Source: Flectonema sp. DT1601
Taxonomy: Eukaryota; Euglenozoa; Diplonemea; Diplonemida; Diplonemidae
Direction of reading: 5' to 3'
NCBI GenBank assembly: GCA_964019425.1
Contig: OZ025804.1
Span: 310,001 to 374,000 of the forward strand
DNA length: 64,000 nucleotides
In this document: piece by piece, positions 32,937 through 45,123 of the stretch
Layout: every line of letters starts with the position of its first letter
Position numbering within the stretch: the first letter of the stretch is position 1
The notes under the pieces: model-generated
What the model was told of the DNA's origin: nothing
Seen by the model: the letters and a program-made list of their open reading frames with translations, nothing else
Database searches by the model: none
Program-made: the position numbers and the translations under genes

Positions 32937-35900
32937 TTAAATATTCTCATTTGAAGGTTCTGCTGTGTCACCAGATGGTGACGCATCATGTGGCCTGAGT
33001 GGATTGAGATCAGCAAATGGAATATGCTGTTGAACAGATGGTTGTGATGCCGGAGTAATCTCCGAGTCATTACGCACACCAACTATTGAATGGGTTTGAT
33101 CATCAGTTTGTGTAACAGACTCTGAAGACTTACTCGAGGTGTCTAGTTTTTCATAACCCATTTCTACATCTCTATTTTCAATTTTTAAATCATCTTCCGA
33201 ATCGCTGCTGTCAGAAACTTCGTCGCTAAACTTCTTAAACTGCGGACTCGAAGATAAATAACTAAAGAAAGACTGCATCTCTTCTTGATGATATTTCACT
33301 ATAATGTTAACCACAAAGTCACAAGAGATAAAGCTACTTAATATAACCTTCTTTTCAGACGCTAATCTAGATGTAAACAGTCGAGCATCAAAGCTGTCGA
33401 GTGAACGAGAGACAGACGAAGGGTCTAAGCGAATGAAGTTTTTAATAGAAGCGATGGCTTCATTTCTACCCCGTTTGGCGATGTCATTTTCACGAGTTTG
33501 GAGAGGAGCAGCTCCAAGAGGAGGGTCAAGGATTTGTTCTGTTTTAATAATCCTGACTTGCATAAAAATTGATCTCTCTAAACTCTGAAAGAAAGCACCC
33601 GTATACGTGGTTTTCACAATCTTTTTAAAACAACCCATTAATAACAAAAGTTGATATGCAGTTAGATTTGCTAAGTCTGACGTCACACATTCAAACGTGT
33701 CTGAATCATGATTGTCGAGCTCCTGAATTATACGATCCTTTGTTTTGGGTTCAGGAGGTTCACTTAGAAGAGAATCTAACTTACCATACCATAATAGTCT
33801 TAGAAATAATGGACATAATCCGTGTCGGGATCTTGGAGATTTGACCACTTCTCTAAGGTTGAATGATGTCATCTTAGCAGCCATTAGTAGAAACAATCGA
33901 TAGCCAGTCGTAATCTTAAGCTCTCCAAGAAGGAATTCAACGACTTGAATAAACCTCGCTCTTCCTTTAAATATTTTTATTAATATTTGAATCATTTTAC
34001 CGTTGTATTTTTGTTGACACAATGATAAGATTTCAGTTTCTATTTCAGGTGTCAGTGTGATTCCAGGATCAACTAAACCACCAGCAGAACTTTGTTTAGG
34101 AGAAGGAAACCTTACTGTTTGTTTTAATTTCTTAACTACTCTGTCAGCTGGCATATCAGTCACTTCATGAAGATGGATTATTTCGTCTTTACATCCTGTT
34201 AACAAATTCGTCATTAACATCACCAAACGATGTCTAATCGCCGGAAGCATAAACGCAGAATCAAAAATATGATAAACAGCTTCTGTAGTAATATCACGAG
34301 AAGCGGCCTCAAAGACGTTTGAAATTACCTGATTGGTAGATGTTTGTGTGTGTTATTTTTTTTCTTCTTTATAATAAGATAAACAAATGCCGTGAACCAG
34401 AGGAAGAAGTAATCAGTAGACTCATCAAGTATAATATTCTGATATATCAACAGCAGCAGTTCTGAGAAGACCGCAGAATACTTTATCATCATTTTAGTTA
34501 TGAGGTGGCTATCGTACTGAGGTTACCAACTGTTCTCAAAATGCACAAGTCTTCCATCCATGTAGGGGTTCGAGACGTATATTTGTTACGTCACAACCAG
34601 GACAGTTGAAATGGTTTGACTACTGGAGATGAATTGAATCAGATCTCCCATCCATGTAGGGGTTCGAGACGTATATTTGAACTGACGTAACAACCAGGAA
34701 GGTGAAATGGTTTGATAAGAATAGTTTGTAAGCAGTTAAAGCAGCTTTGAGGATTGGGTTTGACAGGAACTAATTTAGTTGCAGGCAACTACAACACAAA
34801 TGGGTGACAAGAATAGAGAACAACAATACTTATCAGTAGACTCATCAAGTATAATATTCTGATATATCAACAGCAGCAGTTCTGAGAAGACCGCAGAATA
34901 CTTTATCATCATTTTAGTTATGAGGTGGCTATCGTACTGAGGTTACCAACTGTTCTCAAAATGCACAAGTCTTCCATCCATGTAGGGGTTCGAGACGTAT
35001 ATTTGTTACGTCACAACCAGGACAGTTGAAATGGTTTGACTACTGGAGATGAATTGAATCAGATCTCCCATCCATGTAGGGGTTCGAGACGTATATTTGA
35101 ACTGACGTAACAACCAGGAAGGTGAAATGGTTTGATAAGAATAGTTTGTAAGCAGTTAAAGCAGCTTTGAGGATTGGGTTTGACAGGAACTAATTTAGTT
35201 GCAGGCAACTACAACACAAATGGGTGACAAGAATAGAGAACAACAATACTTATCAGTAGACTCATCAAGTATAATATTCTGATATATCAACAGCAGCAGT
35301 TCTGAGAAGACCGCAGAATACTTTATCATCATTTTAGTTATGAGGTGGCTATCGTACTGAGGTTACCAACTGTTCTAGAAATGCACAAGTCTCCCATCCA
35401 TGTAGGGGTTCGAGACGTATATTTGAACTGACGTAACAACCAGGAAGGTGAAATGGTTTGATAAGAATAGTTTGTAAGCAGTTAAAGCAGCTTTGAAGAT
35501 TGGGTTTGACAGGAACTAATTTAGTTGCAGGCAACTACAACACAAATGGGTGACAAGAATAGAGAACAACAATACTTATCAGTAGACTCATCAAGTATAA
35601 TATTCTGATATATCAACAGCAGCAGTTCTGAGAAGACCGCAGAATACTTTATCATCATTTTAGTTATGAGGTGGCTATCGTACTGAGGTTACCAACTGTT
35701 CTCGAAATGCACAAGTCTTCCATCCATGTAGGGGTTCGAGACGTATATTTGTTACGTCACAACCAGGACAGTTGAAATGGTTTGACTACTGGAGACGAAT
35801 TGAATCAGATCTCCCATCCATGTAGGGGTTCGAGACGTATATTTGAACTGACGTAACAACCAGGAAGGTGAAATGGTTTGATAAGAATAGTTTGTAAGCA

Positions 35901-38900
35901 GTTAAAGCAGCTTTGAGGATTGGGTTTGACAGGAACTAATTTAGATGCAGGCAACTACAACACAAATGGGTGACAAGAATAGAGAACAACAATACTTATC
36001 AGTAGACTCATCAAGTATAATATTCTGATATATCAACAGCAGCAGTTCTGAGAAGACCGCAGAATACTTTATCATCATTTTAGTTATGAGGTGGCTATCG
36101 TACTGAGGTTACCAACTGTTCTCAAAATGCACAAGTCTTCCATCCATGTAGGGGTTCGAGACGTATATTTGTTACGTCACAACCAGGACAGTTGAAATGG
36201 TTTGACTACTGGAGATGAATTGAATCAGATCTCCCATCCATGTAGGGGTTCGAGACGTATATTTGAACTGACGTAACAACCAGGAAGGTGAAATGGTTTG
36301 ATAAGAATAGTTTGTAAGCAGTTAAAGCAGCTTTGAGGATTGGGTTTGACAGGAACTAATTTAGTTGCAGGCAACTACAACACAAATGGGTGACAAGAAT
36401 AGAGAACAACAATACTTATCAGTAGACTCATCAAGTATAATATTCTGATATATCAACAGCAGCAGTTCTGAGAAGACCGCAGAATACTTTATCATCATTT
36501 TAGTTATGAGGTGGCTATCGTACTGAGGTTACCAACTGTTCTAGAAATGCACAAGTCTCCCATCCATGTAGGGGTTCGAGACGTATATTTGAACTGACGT
36601 AACAACCAGGAAGGTGAAATGGTTTGATAAGAATAGTTTGTAAGCAGTTAAAGCAGCTTTGAAGATTGGGTTTGACAGGAACTAATTTAGTTGCAGGCAA
36701 CTACAACACAAATGGGTGACAAGAATAGAGAACAACAATACTTATCAGTAGACTCATCAAGTATAATATTCTGATATATCAACAGCAGCAGTTCTGAGAA
36801 GACCGCAGAATACTTTATCATCATTTTAGTTATGAGGTGGCTATCGTACTGAGGTTACCAACTGTTCTCGAAATGCACAAGTCTTCCATCCATGTAGGGG
36901 TTCGAGACGTATATTTGTTACGTCATACTAATTAAAGTAAAAGAAAACGATACATACTTTCTCACCGGCAAGTTCACGTATTTGGTGCAATAGTAATGCG
37001 AGTTCATTAGCAGTTAGAGCTCCAGTAAGTCGAAGGATTTGTTCATCGTTGCAGACTGTGTGTTTATATTCATCATCTGTCTCATCGAGATCTCTCTGAA
37101 GATCATCATCAGATAAGTTAATTGAAAGAGATACGAATCTGTCAATCATCTGATCTCCCCAAGAATGAAATCCAGCATCAGCATAGCACTCTTTACTACC
37201 TGGAGTCAGATGCTCAAGTGCTTTATCGAATACTCTTCTGTTATAGGTATTAGCGATAAGTTTGAGTAATCGACTAATCATTTCTTCGAGTTGTAATTTA
37301 TCTAAAGCCATGCTTTTCTGGATCAGTGAACGATATCCAAGCATCGATCGTAGAGCAGATTCAGATCTTCTCTTGACGTTCATTCCCTTGTAGTCTTTCA
37401 TTCGTGATACGATCTTTTCTCTGTCTTCGTAGTTGAATATTAAATTCGCATCAAATGATGTAATCTCATCTGTGAGCATGTCGAATACTCTTCCTGAATA
37501 ACTGTTTCCGAATGAACTTTTAATTCCTGACATGACCATCTTAATTCCCTTTTCGTTGCACAGCTTGACGTCGTCGACAAACTTTGCATCACCGCCGACT
37601 ATATTTTGAATTTTTTTAACGATGGCACTCTTAGACATGTTATTAATTTCAACTTGTGTAAAACCTCGAGTTGCCATAACAAACTTTTCTTGATTCTTAA
37701 CAGAATGAAGCAAACTTAAAAGTTGAGGAAAGTTTTGCAAAGCGTTTCTACCTGGTTGGTAGTCAGCCTCAGTCATCTTTGCTGGAGCTTTTTTAGATTC
37801 CGGAGGTGGGTTTCTGTTGCGCAAAAATGTGTCCAGCATTCGTCTTCCAAGAGAACCCTTTCTAAGTTTTGAAATTATAGCGACGAGGGCTTGATGTGGT
37901 TTCTCAGCTAAGTTACTGCGGGCAGATTCAGGAAAAACTGACAAAAGTTCTTTTTTGTCGAGTAAGTGCTCAGGAAATCTACTCGTAAGTTCATCAACTG
38001 CAGATATTAATTCACAGCGGAGATCATCATCTCTATTAAGGAAGAGGTCTAAGTCCATGTCGGCGGTACTGTCAGAAACAGCTTTCATGAGTTCGAGAGT
38101 AGGACTTGTTTCGATAAATATTTTTGATGCTCTTTTTAACATGCTTCTTACTTTACTTTCGTTCATAGATTTTAGTCGTTCCTTCATTGTACGACATCCA
38201 CATGCTGCTACTAAACTTTTGAATTGTGTAGATGCTGGTAGTGATGCCAATTTACGAACCTCACTTTGAAACATATCAATATGCTCTCTGCTGTCAACGA
38301 AATCAAGAGCTGAGAGACCACCTAACTTATCTAAGGCTTCTTCAAACTGACAAAACAATTCCACAGAACACATTTTACCAACTGACTCCATCGTAAGTCG
38401 GTATGGCTGCTCAGCTAATTGCTGTTTAAATAATCTACCACATCCTTTAGCTACAGACATTAGTTCGGTGTAATTAATCTGCCAAGGGTCACATTTCAAT
38501 CCCATGTTTTCAATTTGACTTAAGAATCCTCGTCTTTTTCCAACATCTTTAATTGTCTCTAAAAAGTCCGAAGGGATTAACTTATCGAGACTATAAGGGT
38601 TGAGTTGAAGGCCATCTCTTGCTGCTGCTATGACATTGCCGCCGGTGTCGAAAGCATCAGCGATGTCAACCATGGTAAATACTTTAACTGCAGCAGCTCC
38701 AAGTCGGGTCTTTGTTGCTGTTTCTTCTGCTTTTTTGCGAACTTTTTCCACGACTCCGCCCAGTTCGTCGTCAACTTTTTTAACCAACTTCAGTAAAGAA
38801 GAAGCCTGTTGGGAAGTCGGGTCCTTAAGTGCCGCTAGTATGGTTTCTGAGTTGAGGTTTTCGAGTCCCAGAGTTTCCATTTTTTTGACCAGCTCTGGTT

Positions 38901-41900
38901 GTTCGCCTGACTGCATCTGGGCGACGATCGCCTCTCTCTCTTGAGCCAGTTTTTCGGACTCCTTCGCCGCTTCTGCAACAGCTATTTTTAGCTGTGCTTT
39001 GAACTCCTCTATTTCGCTAATAATTTTTGATTCACACCCAGCTATCATTGTGTCACTAGAGCCTGCCATAGATGAATCCGGACCTTTTGCTGACCACCAC
39101 GCCTGAAGTCCTTGTAACTCATGCATTACTGCAGTGTACTTTCCATGAAGCCATTCAGTTTTTGTATAGTCTAAGTATCTTGTTAAAGCATTACCAATAC
39201 TTGTTGTAAGAGCTACCCAAGCTCCAATATTGTATGACCTCAGTTGTTCGAAGGTAGCCAATGCAGCAAGGGCTGTGCCCAATGCTCCAAACCCGTAAAT
39301 TAATAATGTGATTTGAGTCTTTGCTTTATCATATCGACTTGCATGACGGTTGTAACTTCTTATTTTTGGAGCCAGTCGAAGGTTGGCGTAATCTGCGATA
39401 GTAATATTTGAAAACCCATCGTCACCGTGCTCCGTTATGTGTGGAGGAGGGATGACTCCCACGTATTTCGGAATGGTGTTTTCCGCCATTTCACTCTGAA
39501 CTAATTCAGAAGTATAAAAGCTCAATCTGAGTTGCAACAATTCACTTCTCGTACTGTACTGAGGAACTTCCTGTCGCACTCCATCAATTGTATCTTGACC
39601 AGGAACCACTGCTGTTAAGTTCATTTCTTTTCTCTCAAGTTCTCTCTTAGCAGCTTGTCTACTTTCCGCTGCTTTTTTAATCTTTTCAGCAGCATAACAA
39701 CCGCTGTGTGATCTGTACATGTATATTTCTGACAGCAGACCTTCAGATGCTGATTTAAGAGAGACCCATTTCGCTCCAGCGTTTATCTTATTAGTGATAC
39801 TCTGCATGAGTGATATCGTAATAGGAAGAACAACAACTACAATTGAGAGCGATGCGTATATCTGAGCAACAACGTTGTTCGTTTCTCCTCCAGCCCATTT
39901 TCTAGTCCCGTTGGTATTTTGACCATCAGTGCTATCTTGAAATTGCAATTGAAGAAAAGTCTGCAATATACTAATAGCTGTCGCCATGATTCCAAGAACT
40001 AATATTGATAACATCAGATTACGATATCTGTTTTCATTACTAACTGATAGGCTGTTCCAAGCTGCATACGATTCCCACGCTCTATATAATATTTCATCAC
40101 CAGAAAGTGCTCGTTCTAGTAATCTCGTGAACTCCGATGGGATCATACCTGTTGGTTTTTTAATTATTAAGTTTTCGTATAAATGTATCAAATAATATGT
40201 CTCCCGTCCATGTAGGGGTTCGAGACGTATATTTGAACTGACATAACAACCAGGAAGGTGAAATGGTTTGATAAGAATAGTTTGTAAGCAGTTAAGGCAG
40301 CTTTGAGGATTGGGTTTGACAGGAACTAATTTAGATGCAGGCAACTACAACACAAATGGGTGACAAGAATAGAGAACAACAATACTTATCAGTAGACTCA
40401 TCAAGTATAATATTCTGATATATCAACAGCAGCAGTTCTGAGAAGACCGCAGAATACTTTATCATCATTTTAGTTATGAGGTGGCTATCGTACTGAGGTT
40501 ACCAACTGTTCTCGAAATGCACAAGTCTTCCATCCATGTAGGGGTTCGAGACGTATATTTGTTACGTCACAACCAGGACAGTTGAAATGGTTTGACTACT
40601 GGAGACGAATTGAATCAGATCTCCCATCCATGTAGGGGTTCGAGACGTATATTTGAACTGACGTAACAACCAGGAAGGTGAAATGGTTTGATAAGAATAG
40701 TTTGTAAGCAGTTAAGGCAGCTTTGAGGATTGGGTTTGACAGGAACTAATTTAGTTGCAGGCAACTACAACACAAATGGGTGACAAGAATAGAGAACAAC
40801 AATACTTATCAGTAGACTCATCAAGTATAATATTCTGATATATCAACAGCAGCAGTTCTGAGAAGACCGCAGAATACTTTATCATCATTTTAGTTATGAG
40901 GTGGCTATCGTACTGAGGTTACCAACTGTTCTCGAAATGCACAAGTCTTCCATCCATGTAGGGGTTCGAGACGTATATTTGTTACGTCACAACCAGGACA
41001 GTTGAAATGGTTTGACTACTGGAGACGAATTGAATCAAATCTCCCATCCATGTAGGGGTTCGAGACGTATATTTGTTACGTCACAACCAGGACAGTTGAA
41101 ATGGTTTGACTACTGGAGATGAATTGAATCAGATCTCCCATCCATGTAGGGGTTCGAGACGTATATTTGAACTGACGTAACAACCAGGAAGGTGAAATGG
41201 TTTGATGAGAATAGTTTGTAAGCAGTTAAGGCAGCTTTGAGGATTGGGTTTGACAGGAACTAATTTAGTTGCAGGCAACTACAACACAAATGGGTGACAA
41301 GAATAGAGAACAACAATACTTATCAGTAGACTCATCAAGTATAATATTCTGATATATCAACAGCAGCAGTTCTGAGAAGACCGCAGAATACTTTATCATC
41401 ATTTTAGTTATGAGGTGGTTATCGTACTGAGGTTACCAACTGTTCTCGAAATGCACAAGTCTTCCATCCATGTAGGGGTTCGAGACGTATATTTATTACG
41501 TCACAACCAGGACAGTTGAAATGGTTTGACTACTGGAGACGAATTGAATCAAATCTCCCATCCATGTAGGGGTTCGAGACGTATATTTGTTACGTCACAA
41601 CCAGGACAGTTGAAATGGTTTGACTACTGGAGACGAATTGAATCAGATCTTCCATCCATGTAGGGGTTCGAGACGTATATTTGAACTGACGTAACAACCA
41701 GGAAGGTGAAATGGTTTGATAAGAATAGTTTGTAAGCAGTTAAGGCAGCTTTGAGGATTGGGTTTGACAGGAACTAATTTAGTTGCAGGCAACTACAACA
41801 CAAATGGGTGACAAGAATAGAGAACAACAATACTTATCAGTAGACTCATCAAGTATAATATTCTGATATATCAACAGCAGCAGTTCTGAGAAGACCGCAG

Positions 41901-44261
41901 AATACTTTATCATCATTTTAGTTATGAGGTGGCTATCGTACTGAGGTTACCAACTGTTCTCGAAATGCACAAGTCTTCCATCCATGTAGGGGTTCGAGAC
42001 GTATATTTATTACGTCACAACCAGGACAGTTGAAATGGTTTGACTACTGGAGACGAATTGAATCAGATCTCCCATCCATGTAGGGGTTCGAGACGTATAT
42101 TTGTTACGTCACAACCAGGACAGTTGAAATGGTTTGACTACTGGAGACGAATTGAATCAGATCTTCCATCCATGTAGGGGTTCGAGACGTATATTTGAAC
42201 TGACGTAACAACCAGGAAGGTGAAATGGTTTGATAAGAATAGTTTGTAAGCAGTTAAGGCAGCTTTGAGGATTGGGTTTGACAGGAACTAATTTAGTTGC
42301 AGGCAACTACAACACAAATGGGTGACAAGAATAGAGAACAACAATACTTATCAGTAGACTCATCAAGTATAATATTCTGATATATCAACAGCAGCAGTTC
42401 TGAGAAGACCGCAGAATACTTTATCATCATTTTAGTTATGAGGTGGCTAGCGTACTGAGGTTACCAACTGTTCTCGAAATGCACAAGTCTTCCATCCATG
42501 TAGGGGTTCGAGACGTATATTTGTTACGTCACAACCAGGACAGTTGAAATGGTTTGACTACTGGAGACGAATTGAATCAGATCTCCCATCCATGTAGGGG
42601 TTCGAGACGTATATTTGAACTGACGTAACAACCAGGAAGGTGAAATGGTTTGATAAGAATAGTTTGTTAAAGCAGCTTTGGGGATTGGAACTAATTTCTT
42701 AAAACCTTTTAATAAAACACATACCCTTGGGAACTATACGACACACTCCGGATGAGATAATTTGCGACGTTGCGGCATCCGTGTTCGAGAGGAAGTTGCT
42801 GTAGTCATCAAGGGAAGCAGTACCACCGGAATTCGCTTCAATCTTTTTAATTATTGAGCAAATGATGTCAGCATACCCACCGCTACCTTCAATAATTAGA
42901 AGGGGCCACTTCCTCTCTGCGTATTGAATTAAATTAAATTTTAGCTGCTCTGGAGATCCGCCGATTACTACGCCGACGACTCGGGAGGGTTGACGTGGAA
43001 TGGGAAAACGAGGTGTTTTTGGCTTCAATAAAGCTGCAGCATCAAACAGTCTGATAATTGCATCATCCCTTATCCTAGTTGAAGTTAGTGTGTTCGACTG
43101 AACAGTCACGTGATGTGTGAACCACTCAGATCTAGGAATGGCTGTCTGACATCGTTCATCGTTATCAGAATTTATCATGTTTTGAGCTCTGTAGTCTAAG
43201 ACAGGTACCTTACCAGTCATGGCTAGTCCATTCATTTCGTGTGATCGAATAGCTCCAGCGGTGTGAATTCCCCTCGCTAATGCTCTCATGATACCACTGG
43301 TATCAGTACAGCATACGACAGCAGTTCTCTTTCTAGCTGCTGTCACAATCGAACGTGTGATATATTGTTTTATAAACTTAGCTATGTCAGATGATGTTAG
43401 TATCCCACCAGCGTCATCTCCGAGGTCGATAATATTTTGAATGTCATCATCACCATCGTCGTCAACTTCAGCAAGTTCACCCAGACCTTGAGTTGCTAAT
43501 TTCTTTCTCTTTTCCTCAAGTCGTTGAGTCTGTTGTAGGGATGCTTTAACTTGTTGTTGTTGGCTGTCATTAGTTCCCGAAGTGGCATTTAATGAAGTTG
43601 CTCCCCCACCAGGTTTTCGTGCAGAAGGTGCAGATGGAAGTGCTGAGTCTCTGTATGTGCCGTCCTCTTCCTCATCACTGCTTTCATCATCCAGTAGTTG
43701 AACTCCTTTACGAATTTGAACGGCTTCCTTGCGTTGAGTTTTCTTTCGCTGTTCTTCTTTTTTATCCAATGAGACTCTGTGGGCTATGAAAGCTAATAGA
43801 CCATCGCCTTCTCCAAGTTGATCAGTTGAGATTTTCCCTCGTTTACGTGAATTAGTATCTTTTAATTTCATTCTCGTAAACTCCACCTCACCCAAAATAT
43901 TAATAAAACCCTTAGGAAGTAACTCTCTTACATTAGTGATGCTATCTGGGGATATTGCCTTTCCACTTGTCGTTAGAGCAGGTGTGTTTGGAGTGTCTTT
44001 TCTACACCACGTTGACAACACTGGATTGTATATAACTGTTTCTTCTCGTCTCCAAAACCCTTCACTGTAGGTTCCTTTCATTCTTAATAGTTTGAATGAC
44101 TTGAGCATCTTTTCTCCTTTGTCGGTGTCATTGATTTTAAAATCTGCACTCCAGCCTGGTCGCTGCAGCATATCAATTACTTCGTGATGACGAGGTGCTT
44201 CTTCAAAGCTCTCAGCTTTGTCGAACATGTCTTTCCACTCATTAGCTGGAGGGCTATTCAT
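32937..44261 (-). CDS. giant SLOG (LSDAT)-SLATT membrane protein
   Basis: Three exons, 42725-44261, 36958-40148 and 32937-34328, join in exact phase to 2,039 residues. Residues about 300-512 look like the LSDAT_euk/SLOG nucleotide-sensor fold known from TRPM channels (RKRTAVVCCTDTSGIMRALA, VVGVVIGGSPEQLKFNLI, PLLIIEGSGGYADIICSI). Next come two SLATT-like (DUF4231) membrane modules with helices at about 556-578, 605-630, 795-820 and 825-843; KWVSLKSASEGLLSEIYMYR is typical. The remaining 1,200 residues are helical and soluble-looking. In bacteria SLOG and SLATT form predicted nucleotide-triggered pore systems, so a ligand-gated membrane effector or channel-like sensor is inferred. Introns 1 (40149-42724) and 2 (34329-36957) are filled with satellite arrays. 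The start follows a TTCTTCTCAG acceptor. Confidence 0.82.
34411..36926. repeat. intronic satellite array 1
   Basis: Lies in intron 2 of the SLOG-SLATT gene. It is built from a 326-bp long unit and a 94-bp short unit sharing the start CATCCATGTAGGGGTTCGAG. Spacings of 420, 420, 326, 420, 420 and 326 bp between equivalent points show a higher-order repeat of 1,166 bp. Variants CTCAAAATG, CTAGAAATG and CTCGAAATG recur in that order. There are seven long units, each with the palindrome TAGTTGCAGGCAACTA or a one-base variant. Confidence 0.97.
34412..34492 (-). ncRNA. C/D-box snoRNA-like segment (first of 20 copies)
   Basis: Sense to the host gene, an 81-nt segment begins with a perfect C box (ATGATGA) and ends with a D box (CTGA). 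Between them, CTGC and TGTTGATA could serve as D' and C', with spacers of about 26 and 28 nt. The terminal stem is weak (ACT/AGT). The same segment occurs in every long unit: seven copies here (D-box ends at 34412, 34832, 35252, 35578, 35998, 36418, 36744), five in array 2, three in array 3 and five in array 4. Tandem intronic clusters are known for snoRNAs; no rRNA target was identified, so this remains a hypothesis. Confidence 0.3.
40200..42697. repeat. intronic satellite array 2
   Basis: Lies in intron 1 of the SLOG-SLATT gene, in the same orientation as array 1. Five long units are mixed with extra short units, some in pairs (for example near 41041-41135). Its full long units read GTTAAGGCAGC where the other arrays read GTTAAAGCAGC, so the array has been homogenised internally. 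The right end is a truncated unit about 27 bp from the donor. Confidence 0.97.
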
Positions 44262-45123
44262 CTTTGTTGTCCTTTTTTCAAAGGGACTGAGAAGAAAATA
44301 TGTTTGTTCTAAAAAAAAAAAAAAAAAATAGACCCGAGTAAGGGGGTGATAAAAAATTGTCAGAACACCTATTTTTCATATGTGAAGATAATTATTGAAA
44401 AGGGGAAAAAATTCAAAAAATTCAAAAAAAAAAAAAAAAAAAAGGTTTTAATTGAATCACACCATCAAAGCAACCAGACGAAAACAAATAACAAAAACGG
44501 ATAACTACATAACAGATTCAACATAAACTAAAATGATAAAATCAACTGGTCACTTACTCTAGAGAATTACTTGTGTTTCTGCGGGGCTAGATCTATCTCC
44601 TGTCCTTTTTTTTTTTTACTAATTTTATTTCATTATTAGTGAGATTATTTTTTTGTTGAGGAAGGCAACATTTGTTAAAACCAATAGTGTTATGTTTGTT
44701 ATACGAAACTACAATCTGACAAAGACAGGTTTGTTGAGGGTCAAAATAAGAACTCTGAACTGAATCTAACTATCTTTCCGAATACTCAAAAAAAAAAGTG
44801 ATAATTCGTACACGAAAGCGTGAACCAAACCACTATATCCTATATCCATTCAGACTGTGAAAGCTAGAAAGGATTATATGTGTTGCCCAAATACTATTTT
44901 TTTTACCATACAAAAAAGTTGGTTCGGTACTGGGGGGAAAAAAAAGATCAATTTTCCCCCCAGAGAGGTCACTAAAAATCTAATGTTTCTTTGAAACTTT
45001 TTCAAAAATGTCAGTGACTGAAAAGGTTATGTGTGTAGAGTGTAAACTGTTTTTTTTTTTTTTTTTAAATTTTTTTTTTTTTTTTTTTTTCATTATTATA
45101 AATTTGTGATTATACACAAAAGT
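44262..45123. other. intergenic spacer
   Basis: A/T-rich with A and T runs (about 44311, 44424, 45050-45090) and one strong inverted repeat listed separately. No gene seen. Confidence 0.65.
44930..44963. other. perfect 12-bp inverted repeat (hairpin)
   Basis: Arms CTGGGGGGAAAA and TTTTCCCCCCAG enclose a 10-nt loop. It lies between the stop of the hypothetical gene at 45124 and the leader of the SLOG-SLATT gene, so it could affect RNA processing between genes or be chance. Confidence 0.7.

Noticed and set aside
34557-34580. tRNA gene suggested by GGTTCGAGAC
   Set aside because: T-stem and acceptor arms do not pair, and no A box lies at tRNA spacing.
35349-35534. Recurrent 61-codon open frames in the satellite arrays (also at 36515 and 51403)
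   Set aside because: They are identical because the repeat is identical, lie inside introns, have no splice or start context, and resemble no protein.
40149-40344. Extension of the SLATT exon frame into satellite sequence
   Set aside because: An AACCAACAG acceptor at 40149 and exact phase with the exon ending at 42725 show that this part is intron.
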